Origin: Pseudomonas neustonica | GTDB taxonomy: Bacteria; Pseudomonadota; Gammaproteobacteria; Pseudomonadales; Pseudomonadaceae | Assembly: GCF_003797945.1 (NCBI RefSeq) | Contig: NZ_RKKU01000027.1 | Span: 1 to 60,072, forward strand | DNA: 60,072 nt | Direction: 5' to 3' | Shown here: one piece after another, positions 1 through 7,504 of the stretch | Layout: each line of letters begins with the position of its first letter | Position numbering within the stretch: position 1 is the first letter of the stretch | The notes under the pieces: generated by a model | Database searches by the model: none | What the model was told of the DNA's origin: nothing | Seen by the model: the letters and a program-made list of their open reading frames with translations, nothing else | Program-made: the position numbers and the translations under genes

Positions 1-96
1 ATTGCTGAGGCTGACACTCTGGAGAAGCTGGAACAGTTGCTTCCATGGAATACAGCACTGGAGCCGGTTGTGAAAAAAGTGGCCCAGTTCGATTAA
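1..96 (+). CDS. IS66-family transposase, C-terminal fragment
   Basis: Frame 1 is open from the window edge to a TAA at 94-96 and gives about 31 residues containing [12 protein letters not shown] short acidic stretch followed by LLPWN is typical of the extreme C-terminus of IS66 transposases. The stop lies 30 bp before the GTAAGCG terminus, a usual IS66 spacing. No catalytic residue is visible in so short a piece, so the call depends on this motif and the adjacent terminus. Confidence 0.6.
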   Translation: MAEADTLEKLEQLLPWNTALEPVVKKVAQFD

Positions 97-126
97 GGGC
101 AAGTGGGTCGATTTAGAGGCGCTTAC
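1..126 (+). mobile_element. Right end of an IS66-type insertion sequence (partial)
   Basis: The first 126 bases hold the tail of a transposase-like frame and then a terminal sequence. Read on the minus strand from 126 inward it begins GTAAGCGCCTCTAAATCGAC, and GTAAGCG is the characteristic tip of IS66-family inverted repeats. Immediately after base 126 the reading frame of a methyl-accepting chemotaxis protein begins in mid-domain, as expected at an insertion junction. IS66 elements usually duplicate 8 bp, so GGTTATGG (127-134) is the predicted target duplication. The left end lies outside the window, so family assignment rests on the terminus and the short protein tail. Confidence 0.7.
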
Positions 127-703
127 GGTTATGGAAATCCGTGAAAGCGGCAATTCACTCGACAAACTGAATGAAGATGTTCAGTCAATCGTCAGCGTAT
201 TGGGGGTCATTCGCTCCATTGCAGACCAGACCAACCTGTTGGCGCTCAACGCAGCCATTGAGGCTGCTCGTGCCGGTGAAGCAGGTCGCGGCTTTGCCGT
301 GGTAGCGGACGAGGTGCGCGCGCTGGCCAGCCGCACCCAGACCAGTACCGAAGAGATCCAGAGCATGACAGACCGCCTGCTGCAAGGGACAGAAAGCGCG
401 ATCAAGTCCATGCGCCAGTCGAGTGACAGCGGCGAACTGACCAGCGAGCATGCAAACAAGGCAGGTACCTCACTTGATGCCATTGCCGGCCTGATCGGCA
501 CCATTAATTCGATGAACGCGCAGATTGCCAGTGCCGCAGAGGAACAAACGGCAGTAGCAGAAGAGATTAATCGTAGCGTGCATCAGATCGCGATGGCGGT
601 AGAGAGCGTCGCCGAAGAGACTCGTCAGGGCGCAAATACGGCACGTAGCCTGTCTGACCTGGGTGACCGACTCGGTACTTTGGTGCGTCAGTTCAAGGTC
701 TGA
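127..703 (+). pseudogene. Methyl-accepting chemotaxis protein, 3' part, interrupted by the IS66-type element
   Basis: The frame is open from the IS junction (codon GTT at 128) through an internal ATG at 131 to a TGA at 701-703. It encodes the cytoplasmic signalling domain of a chemoreceptor, including the near-invariant hairpin tip region [20 protein letters not shown] and then [14 protein letters not shown]. The C-terminal half has the usual coiled-coil heptads with Ala/Glu-rich methylation-like segments. Sensor domain, membrane segments and HAMP are missing. A protein from 131 would be soluble and could not sense a ligand, so I call it a disrupted gene. An intact copy of the 5' part may lie on the far side of the IS. 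Confidence 0.85.
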
Positions 704-1025
704 GCGGCGCCCCAGTCGGTGTGCCACTGCCATCCCAGCAGCAGGCACACCGGCGATGGGTACCCACTGTATCAGCACCACTTCAGCGCTAGTGCCAGCC
801 CCCAAAAACAATTCAACATGCCAAAAAACCACGTTTTGAGTGCACTCCACTCCAGTGCAGCTTTTGGTTTATTGGCCTGGCTTCGCAGTGCGCGAGCAAA
901 CAGCCTTAATATTAAACTGACCGTGACACCCTCTACAGATTTTTAGTCCCGTCCTTTTCGCTATAAGACAATGCGCGTATAAACCGAAATCAACTCTCAC
1001 CACGTATCCACAGTCACTGCAATCA
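704..1025. other. Intergenic region after the receptor remnant
   Basis: No credible gene is seen. The only clear structure is an inverted repeat, CGGTGTGCC at 717-725 with GGCACACCG at 744-752, which could act as a weak terminator for the receptor transcript although no T-run follows. The rest is moderately AT-rich towards 900-960 and may carry the promoter of the PAAR gene, but no convincing -35/-10 pair was recognised. Confidence 0.4.
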
Positions 1026-1037
1026 GTGGGCATCTGC

Positions 1038-1616
1038 ATGTTAAGAATCGGTATTGGCTCAAAAACCTCAACTGGCGGTGTTGTCGTCGAAGGCAACACA
1101 GGACTTCAATTCGATGGCCTGGTCGCCAGCTCCATAGGCCATAAGGCGACCTGCCCCGCTTGCAAAAAAGGTATCGGTGAAATCATACCCGTAGGTCCGC
1201 GTAGCGTTATGCTGCCGGCTGGCCTGGCGGCAAGAGCGGGCGACTATATTGCTTGCGGCTGCCCGCCACATTCAAACGTATTGATCGCCGAGGGCACCAT
1301 CAGCATAGGTAGCCAGGGGTCTGCACAGCAAAACTCTCAAACCGCTTTACGCTCACCCGGCGCTTCCAAAAAATCGGTTACCCGGATTTACTGGAGTCAC
1401 GGCGATAAGCAGACGCCGCTGCAAAACGCGTCCCGCTTTTATACTGATATGAACCTACATGCCGAGACAGTGGGCTACCAACCAGGCGAAACATTGGAAA
1501 TAACCCTGGAAGGTGCCAGCTCGCAAAGGCTACAAGGCGTCGTTGATGCCAATGGCAAGGTCTGCATTCAAAACGCCTTGAAATCGCATGGTGTGCACCT
1601 ACAAGGACGTATTTGA
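1038..1616 (+). CDS. PAAR-domain type VI secretion tip protein with C-terminal extension
   Basis: About 192 residues from ATG 1038; a GTG at 1026 in frame is an alternative and neither has a strong ribosome site. Residues 1-90 form a PAAR domain: repeated short beta segments with GxxTSTGGVV near the start, two CPxC/CGC-type cysteine pairs, and a Gly/Pro-rich end. PAAR proteins cap the VgrG spike of the type VI secretion system and can carry effectors. Residues about 100-192 (from SVTRIYW) form a second, unassigned domain that could dock the effector. The stop abuts the start of the Tae4-like gene, so the three genes form one transcription unit. No vgrG, hcp or sheath gene is nearby, making this an orphan cassette. 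Confidence 0.8.
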   Translation: MLRIGIGSKTSTGGVVVEGNTGLQFDGLVASSIGHKATCPACKKGIGEIIPVGPRSVMLPAGLAARAGDYIACGCPPHSNVLIAEGTISIGSQGSAQQNSQTALRSPGASKKSVTRIYWSHGDKQTPLQNASRFYTDMNLHAETVGYQPGETLEITLEGASSQRLQGVVDANGKVCIQNALKSHGVHLQGRI

Positions 1617-2186
1617 ATGACTACTCTCACCGCCTCAGCTGGCGGCGCCAGCACCGAAATACAGATCAACCGTCCTGAATTCGAAGCACTGTGGCGCGCT
1701 TACTCCGAAGTAGGCATGAAGGATTATCAGCAAGTTTACGATTTGGTTGGCGGAAACGTAGCCGAGCTAAGACAAGCAAGGCCCGCGGACTACACCAACG
1801 CCTGCGCTCTGCGCATGAGTCGCGGCTTTAACTACGGCGGGTACGTCATACCCAAAGGCACCATCATCCAGGGCACCAATATATATCGCGCCAAAGGTGC
1901 AGATGGCCTGCCTTATATTCTGCGGGTCAACGATGTAATCAATTTCGTCCGCCATAATTGGGGAGCGCCAGACAAGACCCTTGCTCCATCAGAGCACGAT
2001 CAACTAAACGGCCTGAAGGGTTTGATTGTCATTGAGGTTCAAGGCTGGAGTGATGCGTCGGGCCATGTCACGCTCTGGGATGGCGTTGCCACCGGCGATG
2101 ACAGTGATTACCAGAACCCTCAGAGCCATGCCTTCGACAGCCCTGCAGTCTCGCCTAAACACATTCTGTACTGGGAGCTAAAGTAG
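1617..2186 (+). CDS. tae4: Tae4-family type VI secretion amidase effector
   Basis: 189 residues matching type VI amidase effector family 4, an NlpC/P60-like peptidoglycan DL-endopeptidase that cuts the peptide stem in the periplasm of a target cell. The catalytic Cys is Cys63 in NACALRMSRG, and the catalytic His is His150 in SGHVTLWDG, with Asp155 close by. Length is normal for Tae4. There is no signal peptide, as expected for an effector injected by the T6SS. The ATG directly follows the PAAR stop without a gap, and the immunity gene overlaps the stop by one base. This gene order supports the assignment. Confidence 0.88.
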   Translation: MTTLTASAGGASTEIQINRPEFEALWRAYSEVGMKDYQQVYDLVGGNVAELRQARPADYTNACALRMSRGFNYGGYVIPKGTIIQGTNIYRAKGADGLPYILRVNDVINFVRHNWGAPDKTLAPSEHDQLNGLKGLIVIEVQGWSDASGHVTLWDGVATGDDSDYQNPQSHAFDSPAVSPKHILYWELK

Positions 2187-2614
2187 TGAAAAAGTTAACT
2201 ATCAGCGGATTTATATTTGTCGCTATGATCGCGACCCAACCCTCAGTTTTTGCAGCCACCATAGAGCAAGCCAGAACGTCTCTTAAAAACTATGGTTTTG
2301 TGCACTGTCTGGACGCTGCATACCAGGATAGCAAGCAACTCGATGACGACTTGGCCGCTGCGAGCGGTGCCTATCACTACATGGGCAGGGGGGCGCACTT
2401 TATACAGCAAGACGAAGATACCCTGGACGTGACCCACGATCCCTATCAAGCCACTGAGGACTTCATCGTCGAGGCTTACCCAAATACCGATGCCCAGACT
2501 CAATCACAAGGACGTAAAAACCCCATGATTGCCTGCCTGACCATCTACAACTCGTCTGAGTACAGCGCCTTTATTCGTGGCCAGGACGGTTACATCAGCA
2601 ACCCGGAAAAATAG
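2186..2614 (+). CDS. tai4: Tai4-family immunity protein (periplasmic)
   Basis: 142 residues from a GTG overlapping the effector stop codon. Residues 1-23 form a clear Sec signal peptide ending VFA-AT, which puts the mature protein in the periplasm where Tae4 would act. The mature part has features of the Tai4 family: a first helix with FVHCLDAA, the segment YHYMGRGAHFI, a later PYQATEDFI helix and a second Cys in IACLTIYNS; the two Cys may form a disulfide. Tai4 proteins bind as dimers and plug the Tae4 active site. Cognate pairing is inferred from adjacency. Confidence 0.85.
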   Translation: MKKLTISGFIFVAMIATQPSVFAATIEQARTSLKNYGFVHCLDAAYQDSKQLDDDLAAASGAYHYMGRGAHFIQQDEDTLDVTHDPYQATEDFIVEAYPNTDAQTQSQGRKNPMIACLTIYNSSEYSAFIRGQDGYISNPEK

Positions 2615-2630
2615 CCTTCGAGCTAGCTGC

Positions 2631-3194
2631 TCACTTCAGATGCGGTTTTAGAATTTCATATAGCGCTGGGCGGTTGGCCGCGATCTCATCAGCCGTTAAG
2701 CCTTCGAGTGAATGCGGATATTTTAGCCAGGCATCTGTGCTGTGCAGGTAAAAATGCGGTTCCCACTCCACCTCGTTGCGGCTAGGCTTGTAATACGGCA
2801 CCGCCACGCGAATATCATGGGGCGTATTCAGCCGCGCCTTGTTCTTCAGTTCCTGGATGATGGCCTCAACCGATCGACCGGTATCAAACACATCATCAAC
2901 AATCAGCAGTGAGTCTTGATGGGTCACATGCTTGACCAGATAATTCAGGCCATGCACACGGACTTCACGGCTTTGCTGGTCAATGCCGTGGTACGACGAC
3001 GTGCGGATAGCAATGTTGTCAGTATGCACTCCGTGGTAGTCGAGGAACTCCTGCACCGCTATGCCCATGGGTACGCCACCGCGCCACACAGCAATAATAA
3101 AGGTCGGACGAAAGTCCGAATTCAGGATCTGCGCGCCAAGATGAAAAGCATCTTCGAGCAGACTTTGTGCACTGAGGTATTGTTTATCAGCCAT
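2631..3194 (-). CDS. Phosphoribosyltransferase family protein (hypoxanthine-type), copy 1
   Basis: 187 residues from the ATG at 3194 (MADKQYL); the frame extends further upstream but that part overlaps the divergent gene. A type I phosphoribosyltransferase fold is indicated by the PRPP-binding loop LLIVDDVFDTGRS and an earlier IIAVWRGG segment that usually contacts pyrophosphate. Such enzymes transfer a purine or related base to PRPP. The closest idea is a hypoxanthine/xanthine-type enzyme, but the base cannot be read from the sequence. It is transcribed divergently from a clear paralogue at 3257. Confidence 0.8.
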   Translation of the reverse strand: MADKQYLSAQSLLEDAFHLGAQILNSDFRPTFIIAVWRGGVPMGIAVQEFLDYHGVHTDNIAIRTSSYHGIDQQSREVRVHGLNYLVKHVTHQDSLLIVDDVFDTGRSVEAIIQELKNKARLNTPHDIRVAVPYYKPSRNEVEWEPHFYLHSTDAWLKYPHSLEGLTADEIAANRPALYEILKPHLK

Positions 3195-3256
3195 AAGACC
3201 GTTAGCGTTTGAGAATTCGCGACATATTCCCACCTGACGGAGCCTTCTGGCAAGCC

Positions 3257-3865
3257 ATGACCCAGCCCAGCGCCACACAAAAACCCACTCGCACTCGCCG
3301 TTTCCTCGACGAGAACCAGCTTATTGAAGATGCCTTCCGCCTTGGCGTACAGGTTTTTGAGAGCGGTTTTCGCCCAAACTTCATCGTCGGCTTATGGCGC
3401 GGCGGCAGCGCCGTGGGTATTTACGTACAGGAATGCCTGCAGACGCTGGGTGTAAAAACCGATCACATCGCACTGCGCACCTCGTACCGAGGCATGGAGC
3501 ACTACGACACCATGATCGCCTCGCCCCAGTCAGAGATTCGCGTGCACGGCACCCACTACCTGCTCGACAACATCAACCAGGATGATCGCCTGCTGATTGT
3601 CGATGACGCCTTTGGTACCGGTCACAGCATGGCCGCAGTGCTGGAAAAACTCAGCGGCCAGTTGAAGCGCAACATGCCCAAAGATACGCGTATTGCCACC
3701 CTCTATCAGCGGCTGGGCGCAGGCCAGACCGCAGTCAAGCCCGACTTTTGCCTGCATACCACCGAAGACTGGCTCGTATTCCCCTATGAGATGAACGGCC
3801 TTACCCGTGCAGACATTGATGAACACAAACCCTATCTGAGCCCTATTCTGGATTCAGTCAAGTAA
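3257..3865 (+). CDS. Phosphoribosyltransferase family protein, copy 2
   Basis: 202 residues from ATG 3257 (an in-frame TTG at 3209 is less likely because it leaves only 14 bp to the neighbour). It aligns along its length with the divergent copy: shared EDAF-LG-Q, FRP-FI, LWRGG and C-terminal HTTEDWLVFPY/HSTDAWLKYPH segments. The PRPP loop is LLIVDDAFGTGHS, so the usual D-T-G of copy 1 is replaced by G-T-G and the Arg by His. An insertion (about ten residues after RTSYRG) also distinguishes it. This looks like an old duplication with altered substrate or activity; its function is not known. Confidence 0.75.
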   Translation: MTQPSATQKPTRTRRFLDENQLIEDAFRLGVQVFESGFRPNFIVGLWRGGSAVGIYVQECLQTLGVKTDHIALRTSYRGMEHYDTMIASPQSEIRVHGTHYLLDNINQDDRLLIVDDAFGTGHSMAAVLEKLSGQLKRNMPKDTRIATLYQRLGAGQTAVKPDFCLHTTEDWLVFPYEMNGLTRADIDEHKPYLSPILDSVK

Positions 3866-4064
3866 CCCGGTAGGCGCGCGACCTGAACGGCCGCGCGTTG
3901 ACCTGCTCTACGAGGGCGCTAGCTAACCCGTCACTGTTACCACCGCGCAACTGGTTGCTTATTTCCCTAAAGGCATGGCTTTGTTCATTTCAGCCGGTAT
4001 CTGTGCGGCCGTAACGGGAGCGAAAAACGCTCCAGATGTTGCAGTAAAATGACGTTTTATCTAC

Positions 4065-4418
4065 TTACACCAGCACTTGCCGCGTATTGGCGATGTAATG
4101 ATGCACTTGGCGCTCTACTTTTTGATCAATCATGGTTTCGGGCCGACGATCATTGGGGCAAGGCATACGCGGCGTGGTACCAAACAGCCGGCAGATCAGG
4201 GGCCGCTCTGCGTAAACTTCGCAACCGTGCGGCCCTAGATGTACGCAGTTAAGTTCATTCAGCGCGGCGTCATGCTCGGCGTCGGACTTCACCGGCAGGC
4301 GCGACATTTCTTCAGAAGAAGTCGTTACCGGACCGCAGCAGTCATGGCAACCTGGCACGCACTCGAAGGTCGGAATCTGCTCGCGCAGTCGCGCAATAAT
4401 CTCGCCGTTAGACTTCAT
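4065..4418 (-). CDS. YkgJ-type cysteine-cluster protein
   Basis: 117 residues from ATG 4418 (an in-frame GTG at 4424 is the alternative). The N-terminal half holds CVPGCHDCCGP and the C-terminal half holds CEVYAERPLICRLFG, the two Cys-rich parts of the YkgJ/Zn- or Fe-S-binding family (CxxCxxCC then CxxYxxRPxxCR). The family is widespread and its biochemical role is unknown; a metal or Fe-S cluster is the usual guess. It follows the yehS-like gene by 18 bp on the same strand, so the two may be co-transcribed. Confidence 0.8.
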   Translation of the reverse strand: MKSNGEIIARLREQIPTFECVPGCHDCCGPVTTSSEEMSRLPVKSDAEHDAALNELNCVHLGPHGCEVYAERPLICRLFGTTPRMPCPNDRRPETMIDQKVERQVHHYIANTRQVLV

Positions 4419-4436
4419 ATTCACCGCACCTTCAGC

Positions 4437-4985
4437 TCATTCCAACTCGGAGTCTATTTGCTTGTCCTGGGGACGCAGTTGATATTGAACGCCTAGCAAG
4501 AAGTTGCGCAAAATCTGGTCTTTGCATTCGCGGTAATTCTTATTACCTGGCTTACGAAAGAAAGCACTCAACTCATGACTGCTCAGACGAAACTCAACTA
4601 ATTGAAAAATATCAAGAATATCCTCAGCCTTTAAATTAAGCGCAATGCGCAGCTTTTGGAACACCATATTATTATTCAAACGATCTTCCGGCACTGGCTG
4701 CGCGCCTTCACGCTTGCCGCGCTTGAAGTTGATAAACCCATTAAGAAAAACAGCCAACTCTTTGTCGCTCAACTTAACGAACGCTGTGTCTTCTTCTTTT
4801 TTCAGCCAGTGAGTAACTTGCTCTTGGGAAACCTCAACATCCGCCAAAGAGAAAATATCTGCCATGGCGGCGTCTTTGATGTCGAAGGTGTAACGGATAC
4901 GGCGCAAAATATCATTATTGGTCAAAATACGATCCCTAGTCTTAGGTAAGCTCAGCATGTTCTCTGCTATCGCAGACAGGATCAA
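4437..4985 (-). CDS. YehS-like protein (DUF1456, duplicated domain)
   Basis: Up to 182 residues. Two copies of a DUF1456 unit are visible: the first around NNDILRRIRYTFDI and VSQEQVTHWL, the second around NNNMVFQKLRIALNL and LSSHELSAFF, each ending in a short F-x-N-F/G helix. E. coli YehS has the same layout but starts at the first N-D-I-L motif. A TTG at 4925 would give exactly that start, while the ATGs at 4985 and 4958 add 9-20 residues, so the start is uncertain. The function of the family is not established. Confidence 0.78.
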   Translation of the reverse strand: MILSAIAENMLSLPKTRDRILTNNDILRRIRYTFDIKDAAMADIFSLADVEVSQEQVTHWLKKEEDTAFVKLSDKELAVFLNGFINFKRGKREGAQPVPEDRLNNNMVFQKLRIALNLKAEDILDIFQLVEFRLSSHELSAFFRKPGNKNYRECKDQILRNFLLGVQYQLRPQDKQIDSELE

Positions 4986-5449
4986 AATAGCCTTTACAAC
5001 CGGATACCAGAAGTAACGCTCATTATCGACTCAAGCCTGAGAACCCAGCGATGCCACTTGGGCAAGCAACAGCTGCTCAGTAAACATAAAAAAACGACGC
5101 CTGCTTGTAGTGTGGCGTCGGATTATCCCCTCTTGCGAGGAGCTAGATGCTGATGCGGATGACATTACACCACTAACCTTGCACCTCAAGCCAGCGCCAA
5201 GTCCGGCTGAGCCCCGGCACGCGCCGGCGCCTTGAGCGGTAAACTCAGGTGAGACTCAAGCTCGCTTAGCCCCCGATCATGCTCAACAGCGTCGAACTTG
5301 CGCGCGAAAATCGGTACGAATATTTTCCTTATCCGCGGGCGCTTCAACCATTAAAAGTACGCCTGTAAACCGCGCGCTCTCGACCCGACTCAAAAACCCG
5401 GCTAGTCTTGATTCGCTGCCCTGAACACAAACCAATAAAAAATAATAAT
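4986..5449. other. Intergenic region with a minus-strand terminator
   Basis: No confident gene is present. The region contains the terminator-like hairpin listed separately at 5089-5123 and, right of it on the minus strand, an open stretch of about 50 codons (5207-5362) that has no ATG and only a TTG possible start. The right part upstream of the binding-protein gene has no clear promoter. A small RNA or a decayed gene ending at the terminator is possible. Confidence 0.35.
5089..5123 (-). terminator. Intrinsic terminator without an assigned gene
   Basis: CGACGCC and GGCGTCG flank a 12-base loop, and on the minus strand the stem is followed by a run of seven T. This is a textbook rho-independent terminator for minus-strand transcription, yet no minus-strand gene ends here. 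It may end a small RNA starting within 5124-5400. Confidence 0.65.
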
Positions 5450-6217
5450 ATGACGATGTATCAATTGCTTAAGCTTGGTCCTCAGTTTCCAGCGATAGCC
5501 ATCTTGTTTTTCATACTGGGCTACCCGACTTCCGTCAGCGCCGAGGAACCCTTACCGCTGCTCAACGCCGCTTACCTTACCTTCCCGCCGATGGCCTACA
5601 CCGATGAACAGGGCAACGCCCGAGGCAGCATCATTGAACTGACCAACGAGCTGGCAGCGGATAGTGGCTATCGAATCCACTGGATCAATTATCCGATCAA
5701 TCGAATCTACCGCAGCCTGAGTAACGGTAATATTGACCTCTGGCCCGGTTCGCAGCACGTGCCAGCACTAGCCGATTTCACCCTGGAATCCAAGCCACTG
5801 GATTACAACGTGAAGTTGTGCGCTTTTTCGTTCTCAGGCAGTACACCGCTCACCAGCACTGAAGACTTGATAGATAAACAGCTGGTGCTAATCCGTGGCT
5901 ACACATATCGCGGCCAACTAAAAGCCGTCTTCGATCGAGCAGCCCACCAACCGATTGTAGCGCCGGACCATACGGCCGCCATGCAATTGCTGGCGACCGG
6001 CCGTGCTGAGTACCTGATCAGCTACGGCCATCCAATGCAGGAAAGTCTGGCAAACTACCCATTGCAACAAACCCATTGCGATAAGCTCGGCGAATGGCCG
6101 CTAGTATTTGTCGTATCACGGCGCAACCCTGACGCTCAGCAGATTGCCGACAACCTGGATGCCGCCTATCAGCGCTATGTCGCTAGCCAGCAACAAGACA
6201 GTCAGCCCGAGCACTGA
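5450..6217 (+). CDS. Periplasmic substrate-binding protein, family 3-like
   Basis: 255 residues from ATG 5450. An N-terminal hydrophobic signal segment ends near SVSA-EE, so the protein is exported. The mature part resembles solute-binding protein family 3 (amino-acid-binding fold): the first strand LNAAYLTFPPMAY, an ELTNELAADSGY helix, then YPINRIYRSLSNGNIDLWPG and a late VVSRRNPDAQQI. No ABC permease or ATPase lies beside it, so it may be an orphan sensor-type or amidase-type binding protein as is common in Pseudomonas. The ligand cannot be inferred. Confidence 0.72.
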   Translation: MTMYQLLKLGPQFPAIAILFFILGYPTSVSAEEPLPLLNAAYLTFPPMAYTDEQGNARGSIIELTNELAADSGYRIHWINYPINRIYRSLSNGNIDLWPGSQHVPALADFTLESKPLDYNVKLCAFSFSGSTPLTSTEDLIDKQLVLIRGYTYRGQLKAVFDRAAHQPIVAPDHTAAMQLLATGRAEYLISYGHPMQESLANYPLQQTHCDKLGEWPLVFVVSRRNPDAQQIADNLDAAYQRYVASQQQDSQPEH

Positions 6218-6235
6218 CCTATTTCACAGCGCTGA

Positions 6236-7378
6236 TCACCCCGTTGTCGGCAGCGCCCATACTTCGATGTTATTGCTGCGCTCTACCCTGTAGCTACTGA
6301 CCGCAGGGATCGCAGCGGCCAGCCCCAGTTGCTGCAATTGCGCCATGACTACCTGCGCATGCGCTGACGGGAGCGTTGCCAGTAGATCTGCCGCGCGCTG
6401 CAGCACAAATAGCAGATAAGGCTCGACGCCGACTTCGACGGGGGCACCCTGATATTCAGTTTCAACCAGTCCGACCTGCCGCACCTGTGGCTTGTCGGTA
6501 ACCGGCTCACCCTGCGCTGGCTGCCGGCGCGCTACCCAGGCATCAAGAAAGGCGAGCTTATCCGTCAACTCGGGGAATATATCTGCCGCGATATGCCGCA
6601 ATACAGGCTCCAGCGTTGGCGGTATCTCGTCATGCGGCCAGAATTCAGCCAGGCAGTCGGGATAATCGACTAAATCCAGTCCAGGTGCCGTCATGCGCTC
6701 TACCCAGCGGTACACTCTTGGCGCACGTTTCTTCATGATGCCAGCAGGCACCGGATCACGCCCCAAATGCGCAAACATCGGGCCGATCAGGCCGTAATCG
6801 GCAATGGAAGGACGACCACCCAATAGATAAGGCAACTCGGCAAAATGCGCGTCGAGTAAATCCAGCAGCGTCTCAAAGGACTGCTCGATCAAGGCAACGC
6901 TGTCAGGATTGACGCCCAGACGCGGCAGATAGGAGTTCATTCGCCCCATGATTTTCTCTGCCATGACGGCGCCTGAACTACTTGCAAAGGCATGGCGCAG
7001 AAAGGCTTCCTGCTGCTCGCGGTAGGACCAGCGATAGTGCATCGCCTGCTTGAGCATCGCCTGACCACCGTAATACTCAATGATCACCGCCAGACTATGC
7101 TGCAACGGTGTACTCGGGTATGCCGGATAAGGGACGCCCTGCCCCTCAAAAAAGTCGATGATATCGATGGTGTCCTGAATCACGCGGCCGTCTGGCGTTT
7201 CCAGCACCGGTATGATGCCCCGACCGATCTGCGGCAGAATGCGGGTGGCAAAGTCCGGGTGCGACGGCGACACTTCAACATAGTCAATGCCCTGATTACG
7301 CAGATAACAGCGCGCCTTGCCGGTATACAGTGAATGCGGCGAGCCATAAAGCGTATAGGGAGTGTGTTCGTTAGGCAT
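6236..7378 (-). CDS. Glutathione S-transferase family protein, long form
   Basis: 380 residues against about 200-230 for a usual GST. Residues 8-85 form a thioredoxin-like N-terminal domain (YGSPHSLYTGKARCYLRNQG, then the cis-Pro segment IIPVLETPDGRVIQDT, in which the E/D-T pair would bind the gamma-glutamyl group). Residues 90-250 form the all-helical GST C-domain with SIADYGLIGPM. The remaining 130 residues are an added C-terminal part of unknown role, with YLLFVLQRAADLL. No typical catalytic Tyr/Ser/Cys is obvious. It is a single gene; the substrate is unknown. Confidence 0.78.
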   Translation of the reverse strand: MPNEHTPYTLYGSPHSLYTGKARCYLRNQGIDYVEVSPSHPDFATRILPQIGRGIIPVLETPDGRVIQDTIDIIDFFEGQGVPYPAYPSTPLQHSLAVIIEYYGGQAMLKQAMHYRWSYREQQEAFLRHAFASSSGAVMAEKIMGRMNSYLPRLGVNPDSVALIEQSFETLLDLLDAHFAELPYLLGGRPSIADYGLIGPMFAHLGRDPVPAGIMKKRAPRVYRWVERMTAPGLDLVDYPDCLAEFWPHDEIPPTLEPVLRHIAADIFPELTDKLAFLDAWVARRQPAQGEPVTDKPQVRQVGLVETEYQGAPVEVGVEPYLLFVLQRAADLLATLPSAHAQVVMAQLQQLGLAAAIPAVSSYRVERSNNIEVWALPTTG

Positions 7379-7504
7379 GTAGTGTCCGTTGTTATTTGAG
7401 CGAGCAGACTAGAAAACGATCCTGGAAAACTATCGGGGTTGCACGGCAACTACAACCCCTCAAGTATGAAACCGCTTCAGGTCTGACACTCAAGCAACGG
7501 GCAG

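Noticed and set aside
5207..5362. Minus-strand frame of about 50 codons before the orphan terminator
   Set aside because: No ATG or GTG start with a ribosome site and no recognisable similarity; kept only as context for a possible small RNA.
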